Assembly: GCA_017417025.1 (NCBI GenBank)
Contig: JAFPZY010000031.1
Span: forward strand, 1 to 50,738
DNA length: 50,738 nt
From: Paludibacteraceae bacterium
GTDB taxonomy: Bacteria > Bacteroidota > Bacteroidia > Bacteroidales > Paludibacteraceae
Direction: 5' to 3'
The stretch's first letter is position 1. Each line of letters opens with the position of its first letter. The translations under genes and the position numbers were made by a program. Below the pieces are notes generated by a model that saw only the letters and a list, made by a program, of their open reading frames with translations, had not been told where the DNA came from and made no database searches. Positions 44,291 to 50,738 of the stretch are shown here, piece after piece.

Positions 44291-46446
44291 TTGATTACTT
44301 TTTTTCCGTTAATAATATACACACCCTGATGGTTGACAGCGTTCCCGTTCAAGCGTCTTCCGAGTACGTCATATACTCCTCCGCCGTTACCGGCATCCTC
44401 ACCGTCTGCGGACTGCAGGGCAGTAGGAGTCTTGTCAGGCATTTCGCCGCCGAGCACGATATGTCTGCGTCCGGGAACAGGAGCAGGAGCGCCGGCAGTA
44501 CCTTCTTCAGGCACTTCGTCCATTTTGATATATGCCCTGTTGGCAGCCAGCGAGCAGTTGTCCGCGCAACGATGGAACTTGTTCTCATAAACGATGTAGT
44601 TGCCTTCCAGCTGGTTGCCCAACGAACCGGCATCATGGTCTTGAATCTGCTCAAATGTACCATACAGACCATTCATGTTTTTAGGGGTACTTTCTTCAGA
44701 AGATTTTTGATAAAAGACTTTAATCTCTTCCGCCTCGGGCACAAAGATATAGGGCACGCCGGGTTCGAGTTGTGTTACTTCCTCGAGGGTGATGTTATAC
44801 GGTTCGCCCTCATACAACTGCTTGTACAAGATGCGATAGAAGGTTGCACCTTTATATGAATCGGAAGCCCACGGCAGGCAAATGGTTCCCATACGCCCCG
44901 CAATAAGACCGGTACGTTTATATTCACCCAAGGTTGTCACTTCCATTTCAAGCCACTCGCTAGAATTGTCGGACAAATCAACGGCACGTATTTTGATTGT
45001 ATATGTTTTACCCGGCGCCAATGAAGTATTTGAAGTTTCTTGAGTAATAGTTTTTGACAAAAAAGAAGATGAATAGGTTAATAAGTCAGAGTTTTGTGAG
45101 TTAAATACATTATGGTCGTTAATCTTTATATTGTAACCTTTTATTCCAATATTATCCGTGGCGGCATCCCACTGAAGCCGAATGGAAGTTGTTGTACATG
45201 TCGCCGTCACGTTCTGCGGTTTCGAAGGCGCATGTGTATCCAATGTGCGCGTTTTGGCATAGCCTTTAGGAGACAGAGTTTCATTGTCTTTGGCTGACAC
45301 ACCTTCTACATAAAACTCATACTCGGTGTATGCAGCCAAATCTGAAATAGTGTAAGTATTGTCTTCTCCTTCATTATCAATAGTTACAATCTTATCATTG
45401 TCCATATAAATATTGTAGGAAAAAATATCATCCGTTGACTGGGCATCCCATGTCAGTTCTATTTCTGTTTCGCTAATGGCAGTTGCCACGACATTGGCCG
45501 GACGCGGCACAATCGCGTCATAATCTATCTCCTGAACTTCCAGACCTCCAAGACAGAAATAGGCAGCAGTGTTCATACCGAGAGTCTCGTTTGTCATATC
45601 ATAACTATCCATAGTAAAGAAAAGACCTGCAACAGGGCCGAGTGAAGATATATCCACCCACTTCCAATCGGGCGATATATGCAGATAGTTGTCGTAAAAC
45701 TCTGCCATTGTGACACGTACCGGCTCTCCTGCCTCACTGCCATCAGCATCAATACCATGAATGATAAGTTCGAACTTGGCACCGTTATCTGCCGCAGAGT
45801 GTGCAAAACCGTCATCGTGCTGAATGCCATAATACGCCCACGGATGGTTGCATACGCAGATTCTGAGAGGCTGATAAAGATCGGAAGATTCAAATGCTGT
45901 CGCATTGAATCCGATTGTTAAAGTGTATGTAGTAACATCATCAGGTGTTTCTTGCCCATATCCCCAATACCCGACAAGATACGGATTACCTTTAACGACA
46001 TTACCTTCTTCATCAATTCCTCCGCCGGCCATACAGCCCCATTGATGCAAAGGCCAATCTGTAGAAGAACCTGCATGCCCCCAGTCGGTATTGTCACCAT
46101 TGGTGCAGAAGGTAAAGCCATCCCAATATGCCATTTCGTCGCTGCTTGACATCCCCGGTGCTGAATGAGAGAAAGAAAACGTAAAGGATTTTTCATGATT
46201 TTCATCTTCATAATAAAATGACAACATATCCCCATCAGGACTATATGTTTTGTTCCACTTGCCATCCTCAGTTTCGGACTCATCATCTTCTGTGTCCAGT
46301 ACGATGTTAAACCCCGACTCATCCCGCGCCTCTTTAGTTGCAAGGTCCCATAACTTAAGGCGGAAAATGTCAAGCTCCTGACCGGCGACATGCGGCACAC
46401 CAAGAGAGACAAGGAATGCCATACATAATAAAAAATTCTTTTTCAT
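44287..46446 (-). CDS. Secreted DUF4465 protein with two FN3 domains and T9SS tail
   Basis: A 719-residue exported protein. It has a signal peptide (about 1-22), then a DUF4465 domain (about 25-305) recognisable by YWDGFTFCTN, FELIIHGIDADG, WKWVDISSLG and GMNTAAYFCL, followed by two fibronectin type III domains (about 312-405 and 410-510), a beta-rich region (GTICLPWAS) and a classical type A T9SS tail (GGVYDVLGRRL, GVYIINGKKVIK). Control by the cobalamin riboswitch upstream suggests that it binds or handles corrinoids on the surface. I recall DUF4465 proteins in other Bacteroides cobalamin loci, but that needs checking. Confidence 0.82.
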   Translation of the reverse strand: MKKNFLLCMAFLVSLGVPHVAGQELDIFRLKLWDLATKEARDESGFNIVLDTEDDESETEDGKWNKTYSPDGDMLSFYYEDENHEKSFTFSFSHSAPGMSSSDEMAYWDGFTFCTNGDNTDWGHAGSSTDWPLHQWGCMAGGGIDEEGNVVKGNPYLVGYWGYGQETPDDVTTYTLTIGFNATAFESSDLYQPLRICVCNHPWAYYGIQHDDGFAHSAADNGAKFELIIHGIDADGSEAGEPVRVTMAEFYDNYLHISPDWKWVDISSLGPVAGLFFTMDSYDMTNETLGMNTAAYFCLGGLEVQEIDYDAIVPRPANVVATAISETEIELTWDAQSTDDIFSYNIYMDNDKIVTIDNEGEDNTYTISDLAAYTEYEFYVEGVSAKDNETLSPKGYAKTRTLDTHAPSKPQNVTATCTTTSIRLQWDAATDNIGIKGYNIKINDHNVFNSQNSDLLTYSSSFLSKTITQETSNTSLAPGKTYTIKIRAVDLSDNSSEWLEMEVTTLGEYKRTGLIAGRMGTICLPWASDSYKGATFYRILYKQLYEGEPYNITLEEVTQLEPGVPYIFVPEAEEIKVFYQKSSEESTPKNMNGLYGTFEQIQDHDAGSLGNQLEGNYIVYENKFHRCADNCSLAANRAYIKMDEVPEEGTAGAPAPVPGRRHIVLGGEMPDKTPTALQSADGEDAGNGGGVYDVLGRRLNGNAVNHQGVYIINGKKVIK

Positions 46447-46501
46447 AATAAAAATGTTTTTAATTTGTTTGTTATATTGTTTTTGCTTCAGGCTATATTA
46501 G

Positions 46502-47485
46502 CTATCTGCTTTGGTATTTGCGGCATTCACAACCGGTTGCAATATCTCGCACGAGTCTTACGCTGAACCCCATGTGCCGTTCCTGATAGTCCTGCGGGTA
46601 AACATAGCTGGCACTGAAATGCAGGCGATAGGCTCTATCCGCGTTTGCTGGAACGGACTCCCAATATGAGCCGCCAAATCCGGAGACATACATCAGACTC
46701 GAAGTCAGGTCCCTGTATCCGGCATCCGGCAGAAAGACAGCTCCGAACAACAGTTCCAATTGCCTCCATTGTCCGGCAGTGTAGTTGTTGTGGAAGTAGC
46801 ATCTGCCGTTTCGCAAATAGTAGAAGCCTCCGTTATACCATTCCAGATTTTTTGTTGTGCTTGGCGTGAATCCGATAGAATCCGGTATATGTGTGTTATC
46901 GGGCAGGAGAATCAGCCCGTTTACCCCGTTTACAGTCCCCAAAGCGAATAACAACTCCGCATCCTTGCGTTTGTGCAGCAAGTACAGCCATTCTTCGTTA
47001 GTAAGAAGTCTCCATGTACCGGGAGCATCTGCACCAATCCTGTTGTAACGCCCCCAGTCTGCATAGGCGTAAGCATCAGTAAGTCCGTAAATCAGGTTTC
47101 CGCCCGGATAATAGGCGCTGTTGTTCTCGTTTGTCGCGTATGGCATATACTCTTCTGCGCCACTACTCCACCCGCTTGTTCCCCAGGCGAATAGGTCTAT
47201 CCATCCGTTGTATGAGTTGCTGATATTCTTATTGTCATCGCCAATATAATCCCATTGGTTTTCCGCAAACCTCCATGTTCCGGTTTGGGTTGTTCCGTCA
47301 GCACACTGCCGCTCACCGTTCATGGCATTGAACTGCAGATTACCCGTGGAGAAAGTAACCGCCATGTTTTCCCCAACGGAGAACGGGCCGAGGGCTCTTT
47401 TTGTTTGCGAATCAGCCGCAGCACGCGATAGACAAGCCGCAAGAAGAAGTGACAATATAAGCAACGTCTTTTCCATATCAAACAT
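46502..47485 (-). CDS. Secreted FISUMP-like paralogous-domain protein
   Basis: A 327-residue exported protein of a family abundant in Bacteroidales and related to the Fibrobacter major paralogous domain (FGE/C-type-lectin-like fold). Typical words are TGNLQF, TWRFAENQWDYIG, GWIDLFAWGTSGW, LLTNEEWLYLL, VNGVNGLILLPD, AVFLPDAGYR and MGFSVRLVRD. A signal peptide covers about 4-25. Ligand unknown. First gene of the riboswitch operon, with a 55-nt gap to the DUF4465 gene. Starts at 47485 and 47476 (MEKTLLIL) are both possible. It has no T9SS tail. Confidence 0.8.
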   Translation of the reverse strand: MFDMEKTLLILSLLLAACLSRAAADSQTKRALGPFSVGENMAVTFSTGNLQFNAMNGERQCADGTTQTGTWRFAENQWDYIGDDNKNISNSYNGWIDLFAWGTSGWSSGAEEYMPYATNENNSAYYPGGNLIYGLTDAYAYADWGRYNRIGADAPGTWRLLTNEEWLYLLHKRKDAELLFALGTVNGVNGLILLPDNTHIPDSIGFTPSTTKNLEWYNGGFYYLRNGRCYFHNNYTAGQWRQLELLFGAVFLPDAGYRDLTSSLMYVSGFGGSYWESVPANADRAYRLHFSASYVYPQDYQERHMGFSVRLVRDIATGCECRKYQSR

Positions 47486-47503
47486 TTATTATTCAAAGTA
47501 AAA

Positions 47504-47552
47504 CGGTGCGTCTGCCGAAAGGCAGAAAGAAAAAAGGCAGGCAGACGCACCG
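47504..47552 (-). terminator. Leader hairpin between riboswitch and first gene
   Basis: A 13-bp perfect inverted repeat, CGGTGCGTCTGCC and GGCAGACGCACCG, with a 23-nt loop, followed in the transcript by TTTTACTTTG. It sits between the riboswitch and the start codon and could be the expression platform (conditional terminator), although its T-run is short. Confidence 0.55.
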
Positions 47553-47699
47553 CATATATCCGCTACAAAACGGATACACGCCGGTCTTTCCGCCCGGGAG
47601 CGGAAAGATGAAATGCGCTGACGGTTGTCAGCCTGTATAAGTCACACCAAAGAGGAATGTGTTTGTTTGCATTGTCTCAAGCCGTCCTATCCCACGAGT

Positions 47700-47905
47700 A
47701 CGAATAAAGTGTTCCAGTCATGGCAGGTCTTCCGGCTCGTTTCACGCCCTTCCGCCTTCCCATCCGTGAGGACAGTGACATACATGGAGGACGCTATAGA
47801 AGAAACTTACGGCAGCGTGGACTGCACAGGATTCACACCTGTTTCCCTTTTAATCCGTTGCATGAGAAACATGAACGGAACCACAAGAGGTTGATGGGGT
47901 TATTC
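47700..47905 (-). ncRNA. Cobalamin riboswitch
   Basis: On the minus strand the conserved core reads GGGAAACAGGTGTGAATCC (from 47847), then TGTGCAGTCCACGCTGCCGT, a peripheral stem, GGGAAGGCGGAAGGG, and closes with GAGCCGGAAGACCTGCC (47738-47722). These are the B12-box and core blocks of the adenosylcobalamin-class riboswitch. It lies directly after a promoter and about 215 nt before the first gene, so cobalamin should repress the two secreted proteins and the small ORF downstream. Confidence 0.93.
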
Positions 47906-47917
47906 CCAAAAACGCTG

Positions 47918-47950
47918 CAAAGGTACGCCTTTTTTTTTGGACTGACCAAA
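47918..47950 (-). promoter_or_regulatory. Promoter of the cobalamin-riboswitch operon
   Basis: TTTG (47950-47947), a 21-nt spacer and TACCTTTG (47925-47918) on the minus strand. The predicted start near 47910 is immediately before the riboswitch. Confidence 0.8.
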
Positions 47951-48020
47951 CAAAAGCGAGAAAAGGTGTAAAAAAATGAGGAAAGAGGAGAGTGAGGAGT
48001 GGGGAATTAGGAGTTAGGAG

Positions 48021-49205
48021 TTAGTTGAATAACTTCCGTATGTCTGTTTGGAGAAATGTCTCAACCTCTATTCCTTCATAACCGACGATAAAAGCTAATT
48101 TAGGGTGGTATGCGTTACGGAAAGCTACAAGTCCTGTTGTCGTTTTCTCATGATTGCTTTTAACCTCTATTCCCACGATAGCATCATCCCACTCAACCAC
48201 AAAATCCACTTCTTCATCTTTTTGCCTCCAATACCATATATTCATATCATATAGCTCCGCTTGACTAAGCAGATAAGCACCCACAGCAGACTCCACTTGG
48301 TGTCCCCATAGTTTGGGATCTGTTACCACTTGTTTATACGAATGACGGGAAAAGGTGTTATACAGCGCATTGTTATAGACTTGCAGTTTGGGCACACTCT
48401 GCCGGCGGCGGGCATCATCGTTGGCATATTTATGCAATCCCGCCAAGAGGTTTGCTTCCTTCAAGAGTTGCAGATAAGCCGCAATAGTAGTGACATTGCC
48501 AGCGTCCTGTAATTGCCCCATCAGTTTTGTGAGAGAGAGCAAATCCGATGAATAACTACATCCTATTTCGAATATCTGCCGCAGCAAAGCCGGTTTATAG
48601 ACATTGCTGGTCTGCAGAACATCTTTTGTAATACTGGGTTCGGCTATCGCATCGCGCACATACCTGCGCCAGCGGCGTTCATCATTGATCAAACCGGCAG
48701 CTCCAGGGTAACCGCCAAAATAGATATACTGATTCAGATTGAAGCCAAAAGCCTCATGCATTTCCGAAAATGTCCAGTGGGTCATTTTGATGAGTTCGAA
48801 ACGGCCGGCAAGCGATTCCGTCAAGCCGTGCATGATCATCAGGCGTGACGAGCCTAAAAGTAGTACCTTGATATTGTTTTTATTCCAAGTATCTTCATCC
48901 CACTGTTTTTTGACGAACTCACTCCAATTATGGATTTTCTGAACCTCGTCTATCACCAAAAGACGCTCTTTTTGGCCGGAGAATTGCATCTCTAACCGCT
49001 CACGCTGCCAGATTTCGTTTATCCATGTGCCCTCCTGCTCTGTATCGGCTGTATAGAAGGAATATGGAATAGTGACCTGTTCAAGGACTTGCCTGACCAG
49101 AGTTGTTTTGCCCACTTGACGGGGACCTAAGACAACCTGGATAAATCGCCGCTCTTCCAACAAACGGGAACGCAGCAAATTTTCATAATACGGCCGCTGT
49201 ATCAT
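48021..49205 (-). CDS. AAA ATPase with DUF4143 (archaeal-type ATPase family)
   Basis: A 394-residue P-loop ATPase: Walker A GPRQVGKTT at residues 27-35, Walker B RLLVIDEVQ near 90, a sensor region VLLLGSSRL near 125, then the DUF4143 domain with a nuclease-like fold (EVDFVVEWDDAIVGIEVKS near 350). These proteins are very common in Bacteroidetes and archaea, usually as single genes, and their function is not settled. The D-x13-E-x-K pattern at the end suggests a PD-(D/E)xK-type core. The start at 49205 (MIQRPYYE) is preferred to 49220. It has its own promoter and an unusual 22-bp array upstream. Confidence 0.9.
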   Translation of the reverse strand: MIQRPYYENLLRSRLLEERRFIQVVLGPRQVGKTTLVRQVLEQVTIPYSFYTADTEQEGTWINEIWQRERLEMQFSGQKERLLVIDEVQKIHNWSEFVKKQWDEDTWNKNNIKVLLLGSSRLMIMHGLTESLAGRFELIKMTHWTFSEMHEAFGFNLNQYIYFGGYPGAAGLINDERRWRRYVRDAIAEPSITKDVLQTSNVYKPALLRQIFEIGCSYSSDLLSLTKLMGQLQDAGNVTTIAAYLQLLKEANLLAGLHKYANDDARRRQSVPKLQVYNNALYNTFSRHSYKQVVTDPKLWGHQVESAVGAYLLSQAELYDMNIWYWRQKDEEVDFVVEWDDAIVGIEVKSNHEKTTTGLVAFRNAYHPKLAFIVGYEGIEVETFLQTDIRKLFN

Positions 49206-49238
49206 ACTTTCTTTTCGCAATGATTTTCAAATCCGCTG

Positions 49239-49270
49239 CAAAGGTACAAACTATTCCTGATATGTGCAAA
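49239..49270 (-). promoter_or_regulatory. Promoter of the DUF4143 ATPase gene
   Basis: TTTG (49270-49267), a 20-nt spacer and TACCTTTG (49246-49239) on the minus strand. It lies directly beside the 22-bp array, which begins a few bases upstream of the -33 element. Confidence 0.8.
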
Positions 49271-49272
49271 CA

Positions 49273-49395
49273 TTTACTCAAATCTATCGTTTTTTTTACT
49301 CAAATCTATTGTTTTTTTTTACTCAAATCTATTGTTTTTTTTACTCAAATCTATTGCTTTTTTTACTCAAAAGTTTAGGAAAATTTACTCAAATC
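49273..49395 (-). repeat. 22-bp array upstream of the DUF4143 ATPase promoter
   Basis: Units of the form ACTCAAATCTATTG plus seven to nine T (plus strand) start at 49276, 49298, 49321, 49343, 49365 and 49387, so the spacing is 22 or 23 bp. On the minus strand each reads ATTTGAGTAAA after an A-tract. The fifth unit is degenerate but the sixth keeps the 22-bp phase. Confidence 0.9.
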
Positions 49396-49470
49396 TGCTG
49401 AGATTGGGACTGATAGTCCTGATTGTTTTTATAGTCATAGTAGCTCTTTTAAGCTTATCGGCATTATTGT

Positions 49471-49506
49471 TTACCGCAGGCTGGAAGCCTGCGTACACCG
49501 GTGGGG
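49471..49506. repeat. Dispersed palindromic element, copy 3
   Basis: CGCAGGC, loop TGGAA, GCCTGCG, then TACACCGGTGGG: near-identical to the element at 33366-33398 (one extra base before CCGGTGGG). It stands between the ATPase upstream array and the hypothetical gene. Confidence 0.85.
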
Positions 49507-49591
49507 ACTGCGTGTCAGGCGGGTGGGGGCTGCCACTTCAGGTGCGGAGGTTATGGGCGGAGGCGGGAAAGGTCATGGGCGGGTGTGGAGG

Positions 49592-50026
49592 TTATGGGCG
49601 GGGGCGGAGTTCTTGGGCGAGGGTGGAGAGGATGAAGCCGTAGAGCGTGGTGGGCGGTTTTGGGGTGCGGGCAGAGGCGGGGCGGAAATGGAACGTGGCA
49701 AGGGGATTGGCCAGCGAGCGCGAGCGCTCCTCGCGGATGTAGCGGTTGAGCTGCGTCCGATAGGCGCGTGTGGCGGTGTATGCCTCAAAGCGCGCCTTCC
49801 AGCCGGCGAGCTGCACGGGGTCGGCATAGACGGCCTTGACCTGCTGCGTGAGCGACTTGAAGGAGAGGCGGTTCTGCTCCTGCGCCTCGGAGGGTTTGGC
49901 GGTTTTGTCGCGCTTGATGACATACGCCTGCTGGACTCCGTCGCGGACGCGATAGACGATTTTGTCGCCGCGGCTGAGCGCGCCGCGAATGTCGGCAAGA
50001 TGGGTTGCGGGATTGACTTTTGCCAT
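49592..50026 (-). CDS. Small hypothetical protein
   Basis: A 144-residue basic protein of no function known to me. It starts MAKVNPATHLADIRGALSRG and continues with KIVYRVRDGVQQAYVIKRD, resembling short Bacteroidales proteins that begin MAKV...IRG followed by a beta-hairpin. The middle is helical with many Gln, Arg and Lys. No signal peptide or membrane segment is present. The promoter at 50304-50335 would give a repeat-filled leader of about 270 nt. The 3' end overlaps GC-rich repeats containing TTATGGGCGG, so the C-terminus may be variable. Confidence 0.65.
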   Translation of the reverse strand: MAKVNPATHLADIRGALSRGDKIVYRVRDGVQQAYVIKRDKTAKPSEAQEQNRLSFKSLTQQVKAVYADPVQLAGWKARFEAYTATRAYRTQLNRYIREERSRSLANPLATFHFRPASARTPKPPTTLYGFILSTLAQELRPRP

Positions 50027-50167
50027 AGTATTCAAGAAGTTTTGTTATACCTTTGTTTATGTTTCAGCGCTTCGTTCTTCCGCGCCGATGGTATCAGGCG
50101 CAGGTGAAGAAGCTGCCAAACAGCAGACCGAGCAGGAGAAAGACGGCTGTCAGGAGAGACGGAGGGG

Positions 50168-50233
50168 CGATGTTGTGCCGATGTTGTGGCGGTGTTGTGG
50201 CGGTGTTGTGGCGGTGTTGTCACGGTGTAGTCC
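50168..50233. repeat. 11-bp tandem array, 6 units (CGGTGTTGTGG)
   Basis: Six contiguous 11-bp units from CGATGTTGTGC to CGGTGTAGTCC; units 3 and 4 are identical CGGTGTTGTGG. Confidence 0.9.
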
Positions 50234-50237
50234 CGTC

Positions 50238-50281
50238 TATCCTTCGGTTATCTTTCGGTTATCCTTCGGCTATCCTTCGGT
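50238..50281. repeat. 11-bp tandem array, 4 units (TATCCTTCGGT)
   Basis: Four contiguous 11-bp units with at most one mismatch each, 4 nt beyond the preceding 11-bp array but of unrelated sequence. Confidence 0.9.
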
Positions 50282-50303
50282 TTGACATGCTGATTTCCGG
50301 CTG

Positions 50304-50335
50304 CAAAGGTAATGCTTTTTATGGGAACTTGCAAA
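50304..50335 (-). promoter_or_regulatory. Promoter of the small hypothetical gene
   Basis: TTTG (50335-50332), a 20-nt spacer and TACCTTTG (50311-50304) on the minus strand. The transcript would cross both 11-bp arrays before reaching the start codon at 50026. Confidence 0.7.
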
Positions 50336-50442
50336 CAAAAAGAGCAAGATTTTGTATTTTTTTATGCTCTTTTTTGCGGAAGGCTTTGCGTATATCAAAA
50401 AATATTCCGAACTTTGCAAGCGGAATACAATAAAGACTGCTG

Positions 50443-50738
50443 CGAAGGGACAAGGGGCTGCAAGCGGGACAGGGATAGAAAAACAGAGAAGAGACTGCGA
50501 AGAGACAAGGGGCGGCAAGCGGGACAGGGGTAGAAAAACAACGAAGAGACGGCGGAAGGACAAGGGGCTGTAAGCGGGACAGGGACAGGAAAACAACGAA
50601 AAGACTGCGAAGGGACAAGAGGCTGCAAGCGGGACGGGGACAGGAAAACAACGAAAAGACTGCGAAAGGACAAGGGGCTGCAAGCGGGACAGGGACAGGA
50701 AAACAACGAAGAGACTGCGAAGAGACAAGGGCTGCAAG
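50443..50738 (+). repeat. 55-bp tandem array running off the window end
   Basis: At least five units of 55 bp with consensus pieces GACAAGGGGCTGCAAGCGGG, ACAGGGACAGGAAAACAACG and AAGAGACTGCGAAG. The plus strand is purine-rich. The period is not a multiple of three, so the long minus-strand frames (Leu/Pro/Ser-rich) change frame between units and are not genes. The array continues beyond the window. Confidence 0.92.

Noticed and set aside
50270-50737. Minus-strand Leu/Pro/Ser-rich frame at the window end
   Set aside because: It translates the 55-bp array, whose period shifts the frame at each unit; the apparent repeats are composition only.

Overview
This window is chromosomal DNA of a Bacteroidota bacterium, almost certainly of the order Bacteroidales. 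The evidence is a set of promoters of the Bacteroidetes type (TTTG or TTG, about 20 nt, then TAnnTTTG), the near absence of Shine-Dalgarno sequences, a type IX secretion gene (porQ) in the order porQ-cmk-ispH that I recall from Porphyromonas, secreted proteins with T9SS-like C-termini, a GldG homologue and a TonB-dependent receptor. I cannot name a genus. Most of the window has roughly balanced base composition; 16.8-20.7 kb is clearly AT-rich.

Layout. (1) 0.5-1.0 kb: a hipB-type antitoxin gene followed by a 49-codon remnant that looks like the two ends of hipA joined together. (2) 1.6-15.9 kb, + strand: one tightly packed operon of 12 genes for the envelope and chromosome segregation (SurA-like isomerase, GldG, LysM/LpoA-like lipoprotein-type protein, PorT-like barrel, GT9, ParA, ParB, DUF5683, MltD-like lytic transglycosylase, MerR, YfhO, GT10 fucosyltransferase), mostly joined by 4-nt stop/start overlaps, some using GTG or TTG starts. 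(3) 15.9-20.7 kb, - strand: a surface-polysaccharide operon whose first four genes (HisC-like aminotransferase, HAD phosphatase, TupA-like ATP-grasp, CDP-glycerol-type transferase) form the AT-rich island, coupled to a GT2 gene of ordinary composition. (4) 20.7-23.0 kb, - strand: enolase and a TerB/DnaJ protein. (5) 23.0-24.4 kb: repetitive DNA ending in a 22-unit, 23/24-bp array that runs into the start codon of a TonB-dependent receptor. (6) 24.4-33.3 kb, + strand: the receptor and three secreted repeat proteins with T9SS-like tails. (7) 33.3-34.9 kb: repeats only. (8) 34.9-43.8 kb, - strand: porQ-cmk-ispH-pfkA-rsfS-ftsH-M16 peptidase. (9) 44.0-47.95 kb, - strand: a complete cobalamin-riboswitch operon (promoter, riboswitch, leader hairpin, a secreted paralogous-domain protein, a DUF4465/FN3 protein, a 49-aa protein, terminator). 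(10) 48.0-50.7 kb: a DUF4143 ATPase with a 22-bp array upstream, a small hypothetical protein, and a 55-bp array running off the end.

The most unusual things are not protein families but repeat architecture: a leader array in which nearly every unit is a mini-ORF joined to the next by ATGA, ending at the receptor start codon; a recurrence of unrelated tandem arrays all with 11-bp (or 22- or 55-bp) period; and purine-rich minisatellites lying mostly on the same strand. The AT-rich polysaccharide cassette suggests an amine-decorated glycan by analogy with the Campylobacter serinol pathway, and the cobalamin operon encodes surface proteins rather than a transporter.
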